A stretch of 64,000 nt of DNA from Hanleya hanleyi. Lineage: Eukaryota; Mollusca; Polyplacophora; Lepidopleurida; Hanleyidae. The translations under genes were made by a program, and so were the position numbers. Shown piece by piece: positions 23,001-34,189 of the stretch. Below the pieces are notes generated by a model. It did no database searches, had not been told where the DNA came from, and was given only the letters and a program-made list of their open reading frames with translations. The stretch lies in NCBI GenBank assembly GCA_036873755.1, contig JAVTVY010020470.1, positions 19,390 to 83,389 on the forward strand. Reading direction: 5' to 3'. The number at the start of each line of letters is the position of its first letter. The first letter of the stretch is position 1.

Positions 23001-23790
23001 ATCGAAAAACACAAGTAATAACACAGGATCAGCTTTTGTTATACCTGAGCTCAACATACAGAATGATTTCAAACTTCCAGACAATATGTCTGTATATACT
23101 AGTGAACTGATTGCTATAATTAAGGCTCTCGAATGGATCATCGAGCACAAACCAATCCGTGCTGTGATACTCAGCGATTCCCTTAGTGGACTCACATCCA
23201 TTGAAAATTCTATATCTAACAGTAGACCTGATCTCATACACAAAATAGAATATATCTGTACACAAATACACAACGAGGGTATAGACGCCATTGTAGCTTG
23301 GGTCCCCGCGCATGTCAACATCAGAGGTAACGAAGCAGCCGGCCAAACTGCCAAAGACAGTCTTGCAAAAACTACACACGATGTGCCAATAGGATTAGGA
23401 TATAAGGAACTCAACACTATCATTAGATGCAAAATAGATAGCAAGTGACCAAAGGAATGGAACGAAGAAGAACGTGGACGATGGTTACATAAGATTCTTG
23501 ATGGAGAGAAAAGACAAGTCCAAGGATTCCAGTTAGACAATAAGCGTGATGACCGCATCATCACAGGATTAAGACTAGGCAAAACCGGACTTAAATCACA
23601 TCTATCCATGCTTCTGAAAAACACCTCACCACTCTGTACCGCATGCAACAATGTAGAAGAAACAATAGAACATGTCCTACTTGAATGCCCAATCCATAAC
23701 CAACAACGTGAGGCACTTAGAAACGAATTAAAAAAAATCAACACTCCCTTAACATTACCAGCGTTATTAAACCCTAAGCCCCCCCATTAA
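20092..23790 (+). mobile_element. Decayed non-LTR retrotransposon (EN-RT-RNase H, I-superfamily-like)
   Basis: One long coding remnant in three pieces. An apurinic endonuclease N-terminus at 20,122-20,487 (NARSIG, CVQETF) is followed by its second half at 20,490-20,770 (CGDYNSHNP, SDHFAI), with a frameshift near 20,485. The reverse transcriptase lies in 20,770-22,545, with YRPISLTS, LDIEKAFD, GTPQGSV and FADDSALW, the catalytic box. A second frameshift falls near 22,545. RNase H lies at 22,980-23,390 (YTDGSKN, YTSELIAI, LSDSLS, WVPAHVNIRGNEAAGQ), where the usual GNExAD aspartate reads glycine. A terminal C-x2-C...H...C knuckle is at 23,635-23,690. In-frame stops lie near 22,754 and 23,446. 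No ORF1 is seen upstream, so it is 5' truncated as well as dead. Members copy and insert themselves by target-primed reverse transcription. Confidence 0.85.
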
Positions 23791-23866
23791 ACCTTAATAA
23801 ATTTTATCAAAACTGCTGGCTATTATTCCAGTATATAATATCACCGCCGTGCATGCGCAGTCAACA

Positions 23867-23890
23867 TTTTTTTTTTTTTTTTTTTTTTTT
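23867..23890 (+). repeat. Pure T24 tract
   Basis: 24 consecutive T about 75 bp after the LINE remnant. It may be the poly(A) tail of a minus-strand insertion; no source element is identified. Confidence 0.6.
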
Positions 23891-23924
23891 ACATAATCAA
23901 CTACTAGTACACCAAGTACTATGG

Positions 23925-24320
23925 CGCGATTTGATAGAGGCCAAATCATTCTTCTGACTTCAACAAAGGGTATAGTTGCAGCGGAGTTGATACTGAGGGC
24001 CGTGTGCACCATAGCCCTACAAAACAATATGGCCATAATAAACTATCCATACATAACATCCGGCCAAAATGTCACAGACACATTTAGAAATAAAATAGGC
24101 ATAGCAACAACGGAGTTACCTTGATACTGAGGGTCATCTGTTCCACTGTCCTACAAAACAAACGATGGCCAAATCTAATTGAATCCATGACAACAATATC
24201 ACGGCCAAATCGCATATAGCGAGCAGTATTCGGCATAAAATATAGGAAATGGTGATGGCGGAGTTACCTTGATATTGAGGGCCGTCTATCTCATTGTCCT
24301 ACAAATTCTTTATGGCCATC
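23925..24320. repeat. Three diverged ~140-bp repeats
   Basis: The phrase CGGAGTTACCTTGATACTGAGGG..GT..TGT.CCTACAAA recurs near 23,980, 24,112 and 24,262 with a GGCCAAAT/GGCCATAA companion after each. Confidence 0.6.
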
Positions 24321-24443
24321 AAACGATAATGTATACGGAAATAATACAGAGCTGTTTATTTGTGTATTCACCTAGTACTGAATCTATCGAAATGTTTAGT
24401 TATTCATTCATTTCTTTATCTATTTACTCAATTAATTGTATAT

Positions 24444-24729
24444 TGCTATTTATATTATGTGACTGACGGTCGGGGGCGCCTGTTGTTGAGAGGAAGATAT
24501 ATCAAAGTATTGCATCGAAAAACAATAGAAAACGAGAATGACTACAAGCCCTCTATTTCATATGATACAGGCACACCGAAGACCATAGACGAGTTGGACA
24601 AGACCTGAAACAGAAGACGGATGACGATTACAAGAATACCAACAGCGCCTTGAGTGACAACGCCGCCCAGCAAGAACATCCAGAATCAGAATACTCGACC
24701 CTAGACCACACCAGACACACTCCCCCTTA
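24444..24729 (+). pseudogene. Possible last-exon remnant of a receptor cytoplasmic tail
   Basis: Two frames abut near 24,600 with one frameshift. The first (to 24,608) has NDYKPS and ISYDTG. The second (about 24,605-24,729) has DDYKNT and a terminal SEYSTL before the stop. Regularly spaced tyrosines with a YxxL site look like signalling or sorting motifs of invertebrate transmembrane receptors. No transmembrane segment or ectodomain is attached. Family not identified. Confidence 0.25.
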
Positions 24730-25775
24730 GATATCACCGAACCTCAACACAGAATATGATCCTTTGACTTTCACGCAATATAGGACGTAGACCTGCCGTT
24801 CTGTACCCCAATACACACTCCAAGCAACTGTTACAGGCACAGATTTCTGGAAGGACCCACCCTGTTCCCAAGGGCGTCGTTAGGGAAGTCGCCTCGAAGA
24901 ATCCTGAAGACGCCCTGGTTCTCCCAGTTTTTTTCTGGACGGCTTTGTGCGCACTATGGGGTACCAAGACAAAGCAATCATCCACGCGATTATAACACAT
25001 ATTTATCAGTATAATAACCAATAACAGACTTAACGACTTGTACATAGCGACTCTTCTCTACTTGTATTTATATTTTCTCATTGTTATTGTTATTCATTAT
25101 TTAATGATCTATTTTAATATCTAGCGCTGCAAAAGATCTTAAATTAACGAAGAAATGTACCGTGAAATTAAAATAAAACATTGAGTTGATGGGCCGCGAA
25201 ATCCGTATGGGAAGCGGCCCTTAAACTACAATTTCAATCAAATCAATCACAAATCGTTCAATCAAGGACGACAATCATATGAAGAGAATATGCCTAAATC
25301 CAAACCACAACGAAAGGTAGACCTAATATGTCTGGAAGCAAACGGGAGTCGCTTGTATTTGCTATTGACAATCTCGGGTAAGTTTAGCCAATTACGTGCA
25401 TACCTAGTGGGGTTTTTTTTGTTGTTTTTTTTGCTTTGTAACTTTATTTTGTCTATTTACAACTCCTAACGCGAATATTTATACTATAGCGGAAACGTTG
25501 TATATATACATAAATAAACAACTCATTGTGTTTCATCTTTGCAGATACGATGGAACGGCATTTTGTAATTCCCCGGAGATGTCCGTCCATGTACACAAGA
25601 CGCGTGGCAAAACAAAATAAAATTATTGCTTTATGTATGAGCACAAAATAAAAATTCGGGTTTATGTAGGACTAAAATAAATCCAGTAAATGGTAACTGG
25701 CACTGGGAATTAAATTCATGTGCGATATATCTGTACATATCGGATAAAGCTGATTTTATAATTGTGGAAAAGTAA
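24730..25775. other. No gene seen
   Basis: Includes an AT-rich stretch ending near 25,265 in AATCAAATCAATCACAAATC, which resembles a LINE-tail remnant. Otherwise nothing recognised. Confidence 0.4.
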
Positions 25776-26288
25776 CTAGCCTATGGCTCTTACCCCTAGC
25801 ACTAGAGCTTTGTTTATCTCGTAGACATGGTTTTTGTATTTTGATGTTGGGTACCATATCTGCTTTCGGGAAGAACATTCTGAATTAGAACACAGCCATG
25901 AAACTTTAGTGCCCCATCCATTACGGCTGTCTCTACTCTCCGTTAGTGACAGCATCCCAAGCAAACAAACGGAACACACTGCATGGGCCCGTAACGAGGC
26001 ATTTAGTTCTTCACGTCCCCAAACGAAGTTTCGTACTGGCTTAGGGTCCTGGTTCGAGTTCCCTTCGTCATCATCGGAACTATCTTCTTCCTCACTGTCC
26101 GAATCTTCAAAGAGAAAGTGCTGAATACGTGGAACTATCTTACGAGCTGAAGCTCCCTGTATGCTCTTTAGTCCGCCATGAATCACGTCATCGTCAAATT
26201 CGACGGTGTCAAGGGATATTTTCTGCACGTTCAGGATGGCTTTGCAGGACGGACTCATGCGTTTACGACATATGCGTTTTCGACCCAT
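25776..26288 (-). CDS. N-terminal fragment of a Mutator-like transposase-domain protein
   Basis: A 170-residue frame with an ATG. The basic start (1-20) is followed by an acidic tract (61-75, EDSDSEEEDSSDDDE) and then a likely zinc-binding pair, CSVC (105-108) and CSNSEC (133-138), with WYPTSK and VYEINKALVLGVRAIG at the end. This order resembles the start of Mutator-like transposase-domain proteins common in invertebrates, where C-x2-C pairs lead into a TSK..YevN.r segment and the catalytic domain. Here the frame stops directly after that segment. A strong donor-like GGGGTAAGAG lies 18 bp before the stop, so the catalytic exon could have been spliced on, but I find none downstream. Probably a dead fragment in the 8-kb inserted stretch. 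Confidence 0.5.
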   Translation of the reverse strand: MGRKRICRKRMSPSCKAILNVQKISLDTVEFDDDVIHGGLKSIQGASARKIVPRIQHFLFEDSDSEEEDSSDDDEGNSNQDPKPVRNFVWGREELNASLRAHAVCSVCLLGMLSLTESRDSRNGWGTKVSWLCSNSECSSRKQIWYPTSKYKNHVYEINKALVLGVRAIG

Positions 26289-26928
26289 TGTACAGGACTT
26301 TTCCTATGCGTATGGATTTTTACTACACTTTTATATGTATATATTATAATTAGAAACAAAAATACGGATGTTTGTATGGTTTTGATCAGAAGGGTCTAGA
26401 TTAATGTAAATGAGTAGCATTTTAGATAATTAGCTACTAAAAATGCTGCGGAAATGAGTTTTGGAAAGGGAAAGTTAACAGACAAAAATAAAAGTAGCCA
26501 AGCCCATGCAAACTGCTGTTCTATTATTCTTACGACAAACTATCAGGGTTGCCAGTTCCTTTGAGTCAATTGACAATACAATACACACTGAGGCAGCTAT
26601 TAACGACTAACAATAGACAGTCCTGTGAAAGGTTAATCAATTCCCAGCTGGATATCGGATCACCTGTAGGGCAATCTGTTTAATTTTTCCAGTGCCTCAA
26701 AAACTAAATTTTTAATCCTCATATTGAAGCACGTCGAATTAGAATTTTGATTTCATTTGTTCACCAAATGTTAGACGAAATAGTGAACATTTGAATGAAG
26801 AAATAAAAAAATGACCAATTTTGACCCTCTAAGGGGCCAGCTATCCTTAAAAATGTTTACACACGGCACATTTACATGTGTCAAAACCTTTCCATTGCTT
26901 AATAAGTTTTTTGAATGTCCTTAAGTCA

Positions 26929-27065
26929 TTCATTCACCATGCGAGGCGTGACGAAATGAACAATCTGAACAACGGAACAATGAACAATGAACAACTACCA
27001 ATCCTGGCAGGGAGCCATTATTCCACCTCCATCAAACTTTCTACACTATGTGACTTTATAGCAAA
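26929..27065 (+). repeat. Duplicated block copy 1, right part
   Basis: Matches 63,861-64,000 almost exactly (CCATGCGAGGCGTGACGAAA, CTGGCAGGGAGCCATTATTC, CTACACTATGTGACTTTATA). It shows that the duplication extends past the DUF229 gene and beyond the window. The frame through it to 27,177 has no known domain. Confidence 0.8.
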
Positions 27066-27544
27066 TTACACAAATGAAGGTCATGAGGGTGTGAATGAAA
27101 AGTTGCGTTTCCGTCGTTTTTCCCCTGGTATAAGAGGGCAATATCACACAGAAACGTCTGACATTGAAGACTACTAATGTTAATGAACCGGTATAGATAT
27201 ACAGACGAAATGCCTCGTGAGTTTCAAAATGACATTAAAATTAGTTATTGGAGCCGTGGTATTTATTGGACTATCCTTGGAAGCCAACATCGATGTGTAA
27301 ATTATTTGTTTCGTACTTTTGGGAATTTACCGCCCCTTACTATGGAAATGTCAGTGTTCGTTTAAATTAAGTCAAAAGCCAAAAGTATTCCCCATAGATA
27401 CATAGTCATCGAATTTTCAAAGGACAAAAAGCTACACTGCCAATGGTAGCCCCGGGGGATTGGTATACGGTAATTGCGCACTGTCAGCAACAATAACATG
27501 ATTAAACCGGGAATGAAGTTTTAAGAACTAACTAATCACTTTAA

Positions 27545-28810
27545 TAGTTCAATTCAATTCTTTATTCGACTTAGGCAAAATTATGCCTCTCGTCTCAATA
27601 TACATATACAAATGGTTGCTGACTGTCGTACGTGTATACTAAAACAATTTACACTAGATAACTAACTTACTTACAATACTATAGTTATACAAGAGGATGG
27701 ACGATTATGCGTCTCTTAATAACATTGCCTCAAATATATATTTCGCCAGTTTTCTCAAAGCACCTTGCTGATTGTTGGAAAATAGTGTTACCAATTTAAA
27801 CACGCTTGGTTTTTGATAATAATATTGCTTCATATATTGACGTCTTAAATTATTATAGAAAGGGCACACTAATATAAAATGATACTCATCTTCTATTACA
27901 TTCATATCGCATTTCTCGCATATACGTTCTTTTCTGTCCAATCTGTTGCTTCCATGCCTTCCAGTTTCTATTTTTAGTCGATGTGCGGATATTCTCAACC
28001 TAGTAAGTGCCGATCTGTGCTTAGTATTCAATACTTTTGTTAGATAGGGTTCCATACATAGATCTTTTTTGAAATAGCTATAGATATATAATTTAGGTGA
28101 ATTTAATCCTGCAAACCACGATGTAAGAAAAATATCTTTTGCTCTGACTTTAAACTCCTGCATAAACTTCTTGCCGTTTACGGAATTCTGAAATATCCAC
28201 ACATCCCCGTAACCAAACGTATTTAAAATATTTTGTACTGAGGACGCCCAATTGGAGTTTCCAATCCCAGCAAAATGTACGAGGTTTTTATAAACATTAC
28301 TCAATATACAATTGCTAGTGGTCGATACAATCTTCAACCAAAATTTGATAATACGTACAACCCTAGTGTAATAAAGTGGAATTCTTCCTAATTCCCCATA
28401 CACAGCGGCACTATTTGTCGAAATGTTTACATCAAGTATATTTTTACAAAATTTCAAATGAATACGTTCGATCGGACGACATTCCTGAAAGCCCCATACT
28501 TCACATGCATAATTCAAAATGGAAGCTACACAAGTATCGAACAGTGAGCAGGATACACTTGGTTGTAAGTGATACTTCCTTACCTTACACATGAGACAAT
28601 TCAGAGCCTTAAGACCTTTATCTGCAAGTGTCTGTTTAGCCTGAGCAAATTTGCAATTACTGGTTATAACTAATCCTAAATATACAAATGAATTTACTAA
28701 CTCTAATGTACAATGATTGTAGTTCCATTTTTCATGAGACTTAGTAACACCGCCTTTCCGAAAAACCATAACCTTTGTCTATTCTATATTGACTTCTAAC
28801 TTCTAGTCCG
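27545..28810 (-). mobile_element. 5'-truncated non-LTR retrotransposon, RT C-terminal part
   Basis: A 354-residue minus-strand frame (27705-28769) begins inside a reverse transcriptase thumb: SFVYLGLVITS, YACEVWGF and a C-x2-C...H-x4-C knuckle (CEKCD, YHFILVC) near its end. The reading frame continues upstream of 28,769 through a TAG replacing a sense codon, so it is inactive. The minus strand ends in AATAAAGAATTGAATTGAA at about 27,549, a typical LINE tail. The palm domain is missing. It is unlike the LINE at 20-24 kb. Confidence 0.7.
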
Positions 28811-29950
28811 GATATTACTTTTCATCTGTTTTGACGTGTATACGGTGCATTTACACACAAGGCAAGGTACTCGCAAACTAATGTTTTATTAACCACATCT
28901 TCTAGATAAATAATTAAAAAAAAGAACACCACGGGTGTATGGTACACCGGTACACATATTAATATAATATATATGGCGCGTTTGATTTCTGCGTATGGTC
29001 TTCCGGCCAGTCATCATTAACTCTTTCCACGAGTACGGCCGTTGGGCGTGAATGGATGTTCCCCGGATGCAGCATCTAGTGTATCTGGGTAGCATCTGTT
29101 TATGCTCGATGGCTCGTATTAGTTGGCCAGCACCATGCCTCTTCGTAATTAGTATAAGGCTACAAGCTCAGGGGAGCCCAAATTTGTATACTGTTTATTA
29201 GTACACGCTTAGGACTGGGGTGTTTAGGCTTGCTCGTGGGGTGTTGGAATGACCGTTTAGGTGTGTCCACAGGGACTGCTCTCTAAGTGTTGTCCCTCTG
29301 GACACACTTGAGGGGTTGTTTCGGCGCTTTGCGGGTGAGTTTCGACACTTTAGTTTTGGGCGTGTACGCTATATGTCTGGTTGGTTGTCTGGTTGTTTGT
29401 TTGTTTGTTGTGCTTTTAGCCTACCTGGGCATATTTATGCAAATAAATCTATTCTATTCTATTCCATCAAATGACGGCGCTAAGCTGCACAGATTAGTCA
29501 CTCGGTAATAGTAATACCCGATGTGTATGACATCTCCCGAGTGATAACTGTGTGTGAAAACGCGAGACACTATTTCTACACAATCAACTGTGGAACGAAG
29601 TAATATGAGTTGTCAAACGTTCACCTGTCGTTTAGTAATAAATGTCAAATCAGTTTGTAATTATTTAAATTTCTTGGTTAAGAGTGAATAGATTTTTGGT
29701 AAACTTCCTACGTTGTTGTTATGTTTAATAAGGTTCATCAACTGATTGCAAAAAAAATGTTCATCAATCTCTTCAAATAATTAACACAGTCGCTGTTAAT
29801 TTAGATAAATCCCACTGACCACACTTTATCGTCATGAGTTTCATGAAATCGAGTTCCCTACTTGGTAAGTCACTACGTACACCGTTTTTGAATTGAATGT
29901 TGACTGTTAATAAAGACGGAAAAAAGTTCTTTGGAGCGATGATGTAAGAC
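28811..29950. other. No gene; LINE 3' tail near 29,330-29,466
   Basis: The plus strand ends a GTTTGTTT-rich stretch with GCAAATAAATC followed by ATTCT repeats (to 29,466), like the 3' end of a retroposon. Nothing else recognised. Confidence 0.35.
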
Positions 29951-29960
29951 TGACATGGCT

Positions 29961-30116
29961 CTCATTTACGTGAGAGTCGTGATCTCACTATCACGAAGGC
30001 TCATTTACGTGAGAGTCGTGATCTCACTATCACGAAGGTTCATTTACGTGAGAGTCGTGATCTCACTATCACGAAGGCTCATTTACGTGAGAGTCGTGAT
30101 CTCACTATCACGAAGG
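29961..30116. repeat. Four identical 39-bp tandem repeats with internal dyad
   Basis: Units at 29961, 30000, 30039 and 30078 are identical except for one base at the start of the third. Each contains TCGTGATCTCACTATCACGA, a hairpin with 7-bp arms. The near-zero divergence means recent expansion or homogenisation. Confidence 0.95.
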
Positions 30117-31140
30117 CATGACTGTTGACAATGGGGCATGGAGAACACATGAAGTCTTATCATAACTGGCCTTGCCTATTAAAATTGGTTATCCCGCCTA
30201 TGTTCAAAGCATTATGTTTGTCTTAACTCTGAAAAGTTACTGAGCATTTTGAACATGCTGAATTAACTGATCTGAAACCTTGAATTATAATATATCCAAT
30301 GTCAAAAATGCTGGCAGTTCCAGAGAAAGTTCAAGCTGAAGAACATTCTGTACAGTTCTGTATGCTGTTTATAGGCAACCCTGTTCATGTACATACCTGT
30401 ATAGAACTACAAGAAAAAAATAATGGTAAGTACTAGATACTGATGCAAGGAAAGTAGTCTTGTTAACGCATGAACAAGAGCAGCTGACTCATCTAAAATA
30501 ACTACAGTCTATACACATCATTTCAGCACTTCTATAAGCCTTAAAATTTATAAAGTGCCAGTTTAGTGCCCAATGACAGAGTTATAGAGAAATCACACTC
30601 TAGCAGGGTCTGAAGTAGCTGTTTTGTCTGATCAAAAGTTGATATCCTGCCCAGGTTAAAGCGTATATCAGATCAAAAGTTTGGAATTCGCTTACGTCTT
30701 TGAGACACTGCTCTAGTATAATATGGACCATCTGAAATATGACATTAGGACAAAGCAAAGGTGATGGGGTCTCACTTCTCCTAAAATATAAATAGAATAG
30801 AACAACATGGATAACTTGACCATCAAAAATGTGTGTAGCTGAATTATGCGAGACCCTCGGTATCACTAATGATATATAGCATGACCAACATAAAAAAAAT
30901 ATCTAAAGCAAATATTGCAAATACACACAGAAACTCAAACACTTGGAACAACGTGCACGGTAAATTGTGATACTGACATGAAGTTGACAACCACGTGTGT
31001 CAATGATCCGACACCGTGTATAAAAATATGAAAATAACTATGGGGCTCTTACATGTAGTATTGTCAAATGTAGGCCTGCAGGGATATGATGATCTCATGT
31101 CAAGAATGTTTATGATATCTGAAAGTGGTGAAATAAATGA
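30117..31140. other. No gene seen
   Basis: AT-rich intergenic DNA. TCTGATCAAAAGTT occurs twice (about 30,630 and 30,670). No coding or RNA-gene signal recognised. Confidence 0.4.
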
Positions 31141-31145
31141 ATTAA

Positions 31146-31726
31146 CCCTATCTGGCCTGGGCCTTTTGAGACCTGTCCAGGCCTGGGGGGGGGGCCGAAA
31201 TGGCCCCCTCTAATTATTTTTCTTACCCCTTGAGCTAGAGGGCTGAAACTTATTACACTAAACCCTTGGGGCAAGCTCTGCCAGAAAATGTAAAAAAATC
31301 CAAGATGGCCGCTTTGATGACGTCACAGTGACGTCATTTTCAAAACAGCATTTTTTGGTCGATTTTTCGGTCAGATTTTCCGAATTTTTTATTTTTGCAA
31401 TTTCACCACAAAAATTGCATGAAAAATTAGCAAATATTAATGATGTGATATGAAATAAAATAGTTTTTGCCCACTTTTCATCGCGGAAAAGCAGAAATTT
31501 TGAAGAAATATGACAAATACATCACTTTTCTGATACCCCACGTGGCCGCCATCTTGAATTTACCCATGATCCTCTGCTCGGGGGGTTATGCAAATAGGCT
31601 CAAAATGACCCCAATAAGATAAACTATAAAGTCACGGAGTTTCAGCTCTCCATTTTTTGCCGTTCCGGAGATAGTGCAGAAAGTTTGGTAGGGGGTCCAT
31701 AATGGCCCTCCCAGGCCAGATAGGGT
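31146..31726. mobile_element. piggyBac-like MITE (581 bp)
   Basis: Perfect 16-bp terminal inverted repeats CCCTATCTGGCCTGGG, flanked on both sides by TTAA (31142-31145 and 31727-31730). TTAA target duplication with CCC-initial ends is the piggyBac signature. No transposase frame is present. Confidence 0.8.
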
Positions 31727-31731
31727 TAATA

Positions 31732-31861
31732 TACATAGTGCATGTTACGGGGTGTGATATCGCGATTTTTCTGCTCGAGACAGGTGATGTTCAGCGAGTG
31801 CATCGTCTGTCGAGAGCTGGTAAATCGTCATATTACACCCCGCAGCATGCACTATGTGTAT
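31732..31861. other. 130-nt imperfect hairpin
   Basis: The left arm (31732-31789) pairs with the right arm (31801-31861) over about 58 positions with roughly 80% complementarity and an 11-nt loop (TTCAGCGAGTG). It abuts the TTAA of the MITE. It could be a pre-miRNA-like hairpin or a tiny palindromic element. Confidence 0.55.
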
Positions 31862-32201
31862 TATCCTACCGAAAAATCAGGGATATCTTTTACAAAGATT
31901 GATGTCATTAGATTTAGAGGCTCGAATTCGGTGAGATCGTTTAGCCCTACACTATCCATTTGACAAAATTATGGTTATTTTATTTTGGAGTTTTCTCAGA
32001 ATGAAATCAGCATCCTCCCGATGAACTCAATCTATGACGTCATTTCTTTCATCCGGCTACAGAACGGACACCTGGCTTGAAATGTACATGATATAGCTCA
32101 ACCATTTCTCGATCTGTTAAAAGGGAAGTTTATTCGCTTTTCGAAGAGGTTTGTGAGCGTGGTGAGGTGAAGACTCCGACTTAATTGACCTCCCTTCCCC
32201 A

Positions 32202-32336
32202 TTTATTCCCTACCTCGACCCCCCTGTAATCAACCTAATTAACCAATTAACAACGGTAACGGGCCCTTTATTCCCTATCTCAACCCTTCCCCCTGTAATC
32301 AACCTAATTAACCAATTAACAACGATACCGAGCCCT
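32202..32336. repeat. Two ~65-bp tandem units
   Basis: Both contain CCCTGTAATCAACCTAATT and AACCAATTAACAACG, and begin with TTTATTCCCTA. The region 31,862-32,506 has nothing else recognised beyond repeated CAACGACTTGA words. Confidence 0.7.
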
Positions 32337-32512
32337 TGTGACCGAGCAGTAGCAGGTAGGTCCGGAACTGTGCCAGAGCGGCAACAAGCAACGACTTGAT
32401 GAAAGGCTGAGCCGTACATCAGCAGACTCGCGCCAACGACTTGAGGAAAATTTGAACCCAATATCCATAGACTCGCTCCAACGATGTTCTGTCTTCTATT
32501 ATGAGAGGCCAA

Positions 32513-32820
32513 AGTAGTATATAAAGGCTATTAACCCTCGCATTGACCTACTTTCGTGATTTTTGGGGATGTCACGTGATCAAAGGTCAATGAGCGTTAA
32601 TATAACCTGTATCTGACTTGTGCGCAGGTGTATGACCTAGTTCTCGGTAGTTTACATCCGAGTTCTTTTCGCTGACGTCCGCGCCTAACATCCGGTTCTT
32701 GACATCCGCGCCTAACATCCGGGTACATCCGGATTTGACCTTAGAGCGAGGTTTCCCAGTGGGTTTCCCCACCGGGTGTTTCCCCCGGGCCCGGCCGCAC
32801 GCAGCGCGCGGGTTATCCGG
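32513..32820 (+). repeat. Left terminal inverted repeat
   Basis: Complementary to 39863-40180 with about 90% identity: AGTAGTATATAAAGGCTA at the end, ATTAACCCTCGCATTGA, CTAGTTCTCGGTAG, then CGCACGCAGCGCGCGGGTTA at the inner edge. It contains inward-facing TATATAAAG (32518-32526), so it might promote transcription into the element. Confidence 0.85.
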
Positions 32821-33022
32821 TCGCACGCAGGGGATAGTACCTCAAAATATTATATTGGTTCTACGTGTCATATTTTAGATATATTAAAAATCACTCCACA
32901 TATATATTATTATATTAAAATATATGAATGTAAAAATAAATACTGGTAAAAATTAATACCTTTTTCTTCAAAAAAAAATAATATTAGAAAAAAAATAAAA
33001 TAAATAATACTAGAAAAAAAAT

Positions 33023-33091
33023 CCGGCGGTGTTGAACCCACGACCTATCGATCAAGAGCTTGGCGTCCTATCCACTCACCCAAATCCCGGT
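33023..33091 (-). pseudogene. tRNA-like pseudogene / SINE head
   Basis: The minus strand reads as a degenerate tRNA: an A-box-like TGGGTGAGTGG, a B-box-like GGTCGTGGGTTCAACACC and a partly pairing acceptor stem (ACCGGG against a degenerate CCGCCGG end), followed by a T7 tract like a pol III terminator. The anticodon stem does not pair well, so it is not a functional tRNA. Confidence 0.5.
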
Positions 33092-34150
33092 CTGGCTTCA
33101 AGCGAGTGATATTCCGTTAAAATTGTATTTGATTTTTTTTAATTATTGTGCTAATCCCACGATAAAAACATGCTAAAAAATAATACGAGCCAACCCAACG
33201 ATAATATACCACTCAGTACTAACTACGTAAACAATCAACTATTTTTTTTTTGCTAAAACCATATAAGGGGTTTCCCGATATTGAATGTAAAGTGAACTGA
33301 ATGATGACTGCATGACCATATCAACATGGCAGGATTTACCGTAATGCCGGAGCTAGAAAAACGTTAATTTCTACGTGGAATTCAAAGAACTTAGCCGGAA
33401 TGAAAGTAAGCTATGATTCTATGACATACAAATTCATGTTGGCTATTCTCAAATATTGTCTAAACGCGTTGGCGGAGAACGAAAATTGTCTGAGGCAAAA
33501 TGCAACGGTGTGTTTTCTGGTCAGTTCATGAAATGTGAACAAACTTTTGCAATTACCAGTACTCATTACTCATTTCTCTGCCTCTCCCCTCACTTCACAT
33601 TAATGCTAAAAATGTTCCCCGACATGTCCTATGACAGACATCAGTCTCGATCCGTCCTCCAAAACACGAACAAAACCAACCCATGTCCTGTGTTGTTGTT
33701 GTTGTTGTCATTGTGTTTGTTGTCCATTTCACGGCTTGTAGTTTCAGTCCTTGCTGGTTCCCAAGACTTTTTCATTACTCGAAATTCATGCGGATATGTT
33801 CTATGACATATCTCCTAATACACATCAGTCACGGCCGATCGAACTATAGCCTATGAGTCGTCAAATCAGCCGAACAACCCGCGTGGCCCTTTACATATAA
33901 AATTTTGAAATTATTTTTTTTCTCCAAATTCATATTTTTTCTGCATGCCTGGAAATGCATTGAAAAAATTCTACAAACATGTCGCTCTGTCCATGAACCT
34001 TTCATGTAGTTTGAGAAATCAAATTTTTTCAATTAATCGACACATTGTACTATTCCAATGTTGTTTGTGGTTGTTAAACAAAAGTCCTACAGATGGTACC
34101 CAAATACACATAATTACTGAAAATAATGGCAACAAGAAAGAATTGGATAA

Positions 34151-34189
34151 AGCTACTATATCAATGATTGTAGTAATCATTGATATAGT
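34151..34189. repeat. Perfect short palindrome
   Basis: CTACTATATCAATGATT and its exact complement are separated by a few bases, followed by TAG/TATAG repeats. Confidence 0.8.

Larger units (their letters stand above)
18927..26928. other. 8-kb stretch absent from duplicated block copy 2
   Basis: Copy 2 runs from ATTGAATGTAATAGGAACCA straight into CATTCATTCACCATGCGAGG at about 63,860. In copy 1 these two sequences lie 8 kb apart, at 18,926 and 26,929. The stretch holds LINE and transposase fragments. It was inserted in copy 1 or deleted from copy 2; its transposon content favours insertion, probably in steps. Its first part (18,927-19,150) reads on the minus strand like a LINE 3' end with a TTGATTGA-type tail. 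The remainder up to 20,090 shows no gene. Confidence 0.7.

Noticed and set aside
22989..23744. 251-residue antisense frame across the LINE RNase H region
   Set aside because: Opposite strand of a recognisable RNase H and zinc knuckle; no independent motif.
25453..25644. Short frame with an upstream TTTGCAG acceptor-like site near 25,540
   Set aside because: The acceptor-like site is on the other strand from the frame and no exon with a domain follows.
29961..30116. CRISPR-like array
   Set aside because: The 39-bp units are directly adjacent with no spacers; eukaryotic context.
30600..30866. 88-residue minus-strand frame
   Set aside because: No domain, no splice context, in AT-rich intergenic DNA.
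33023..33091. Functional tRNA gene
   Set aside because: The anticodon stem fails to pair and the D-arm region is irregular, so it is a derived pseudogene at best.
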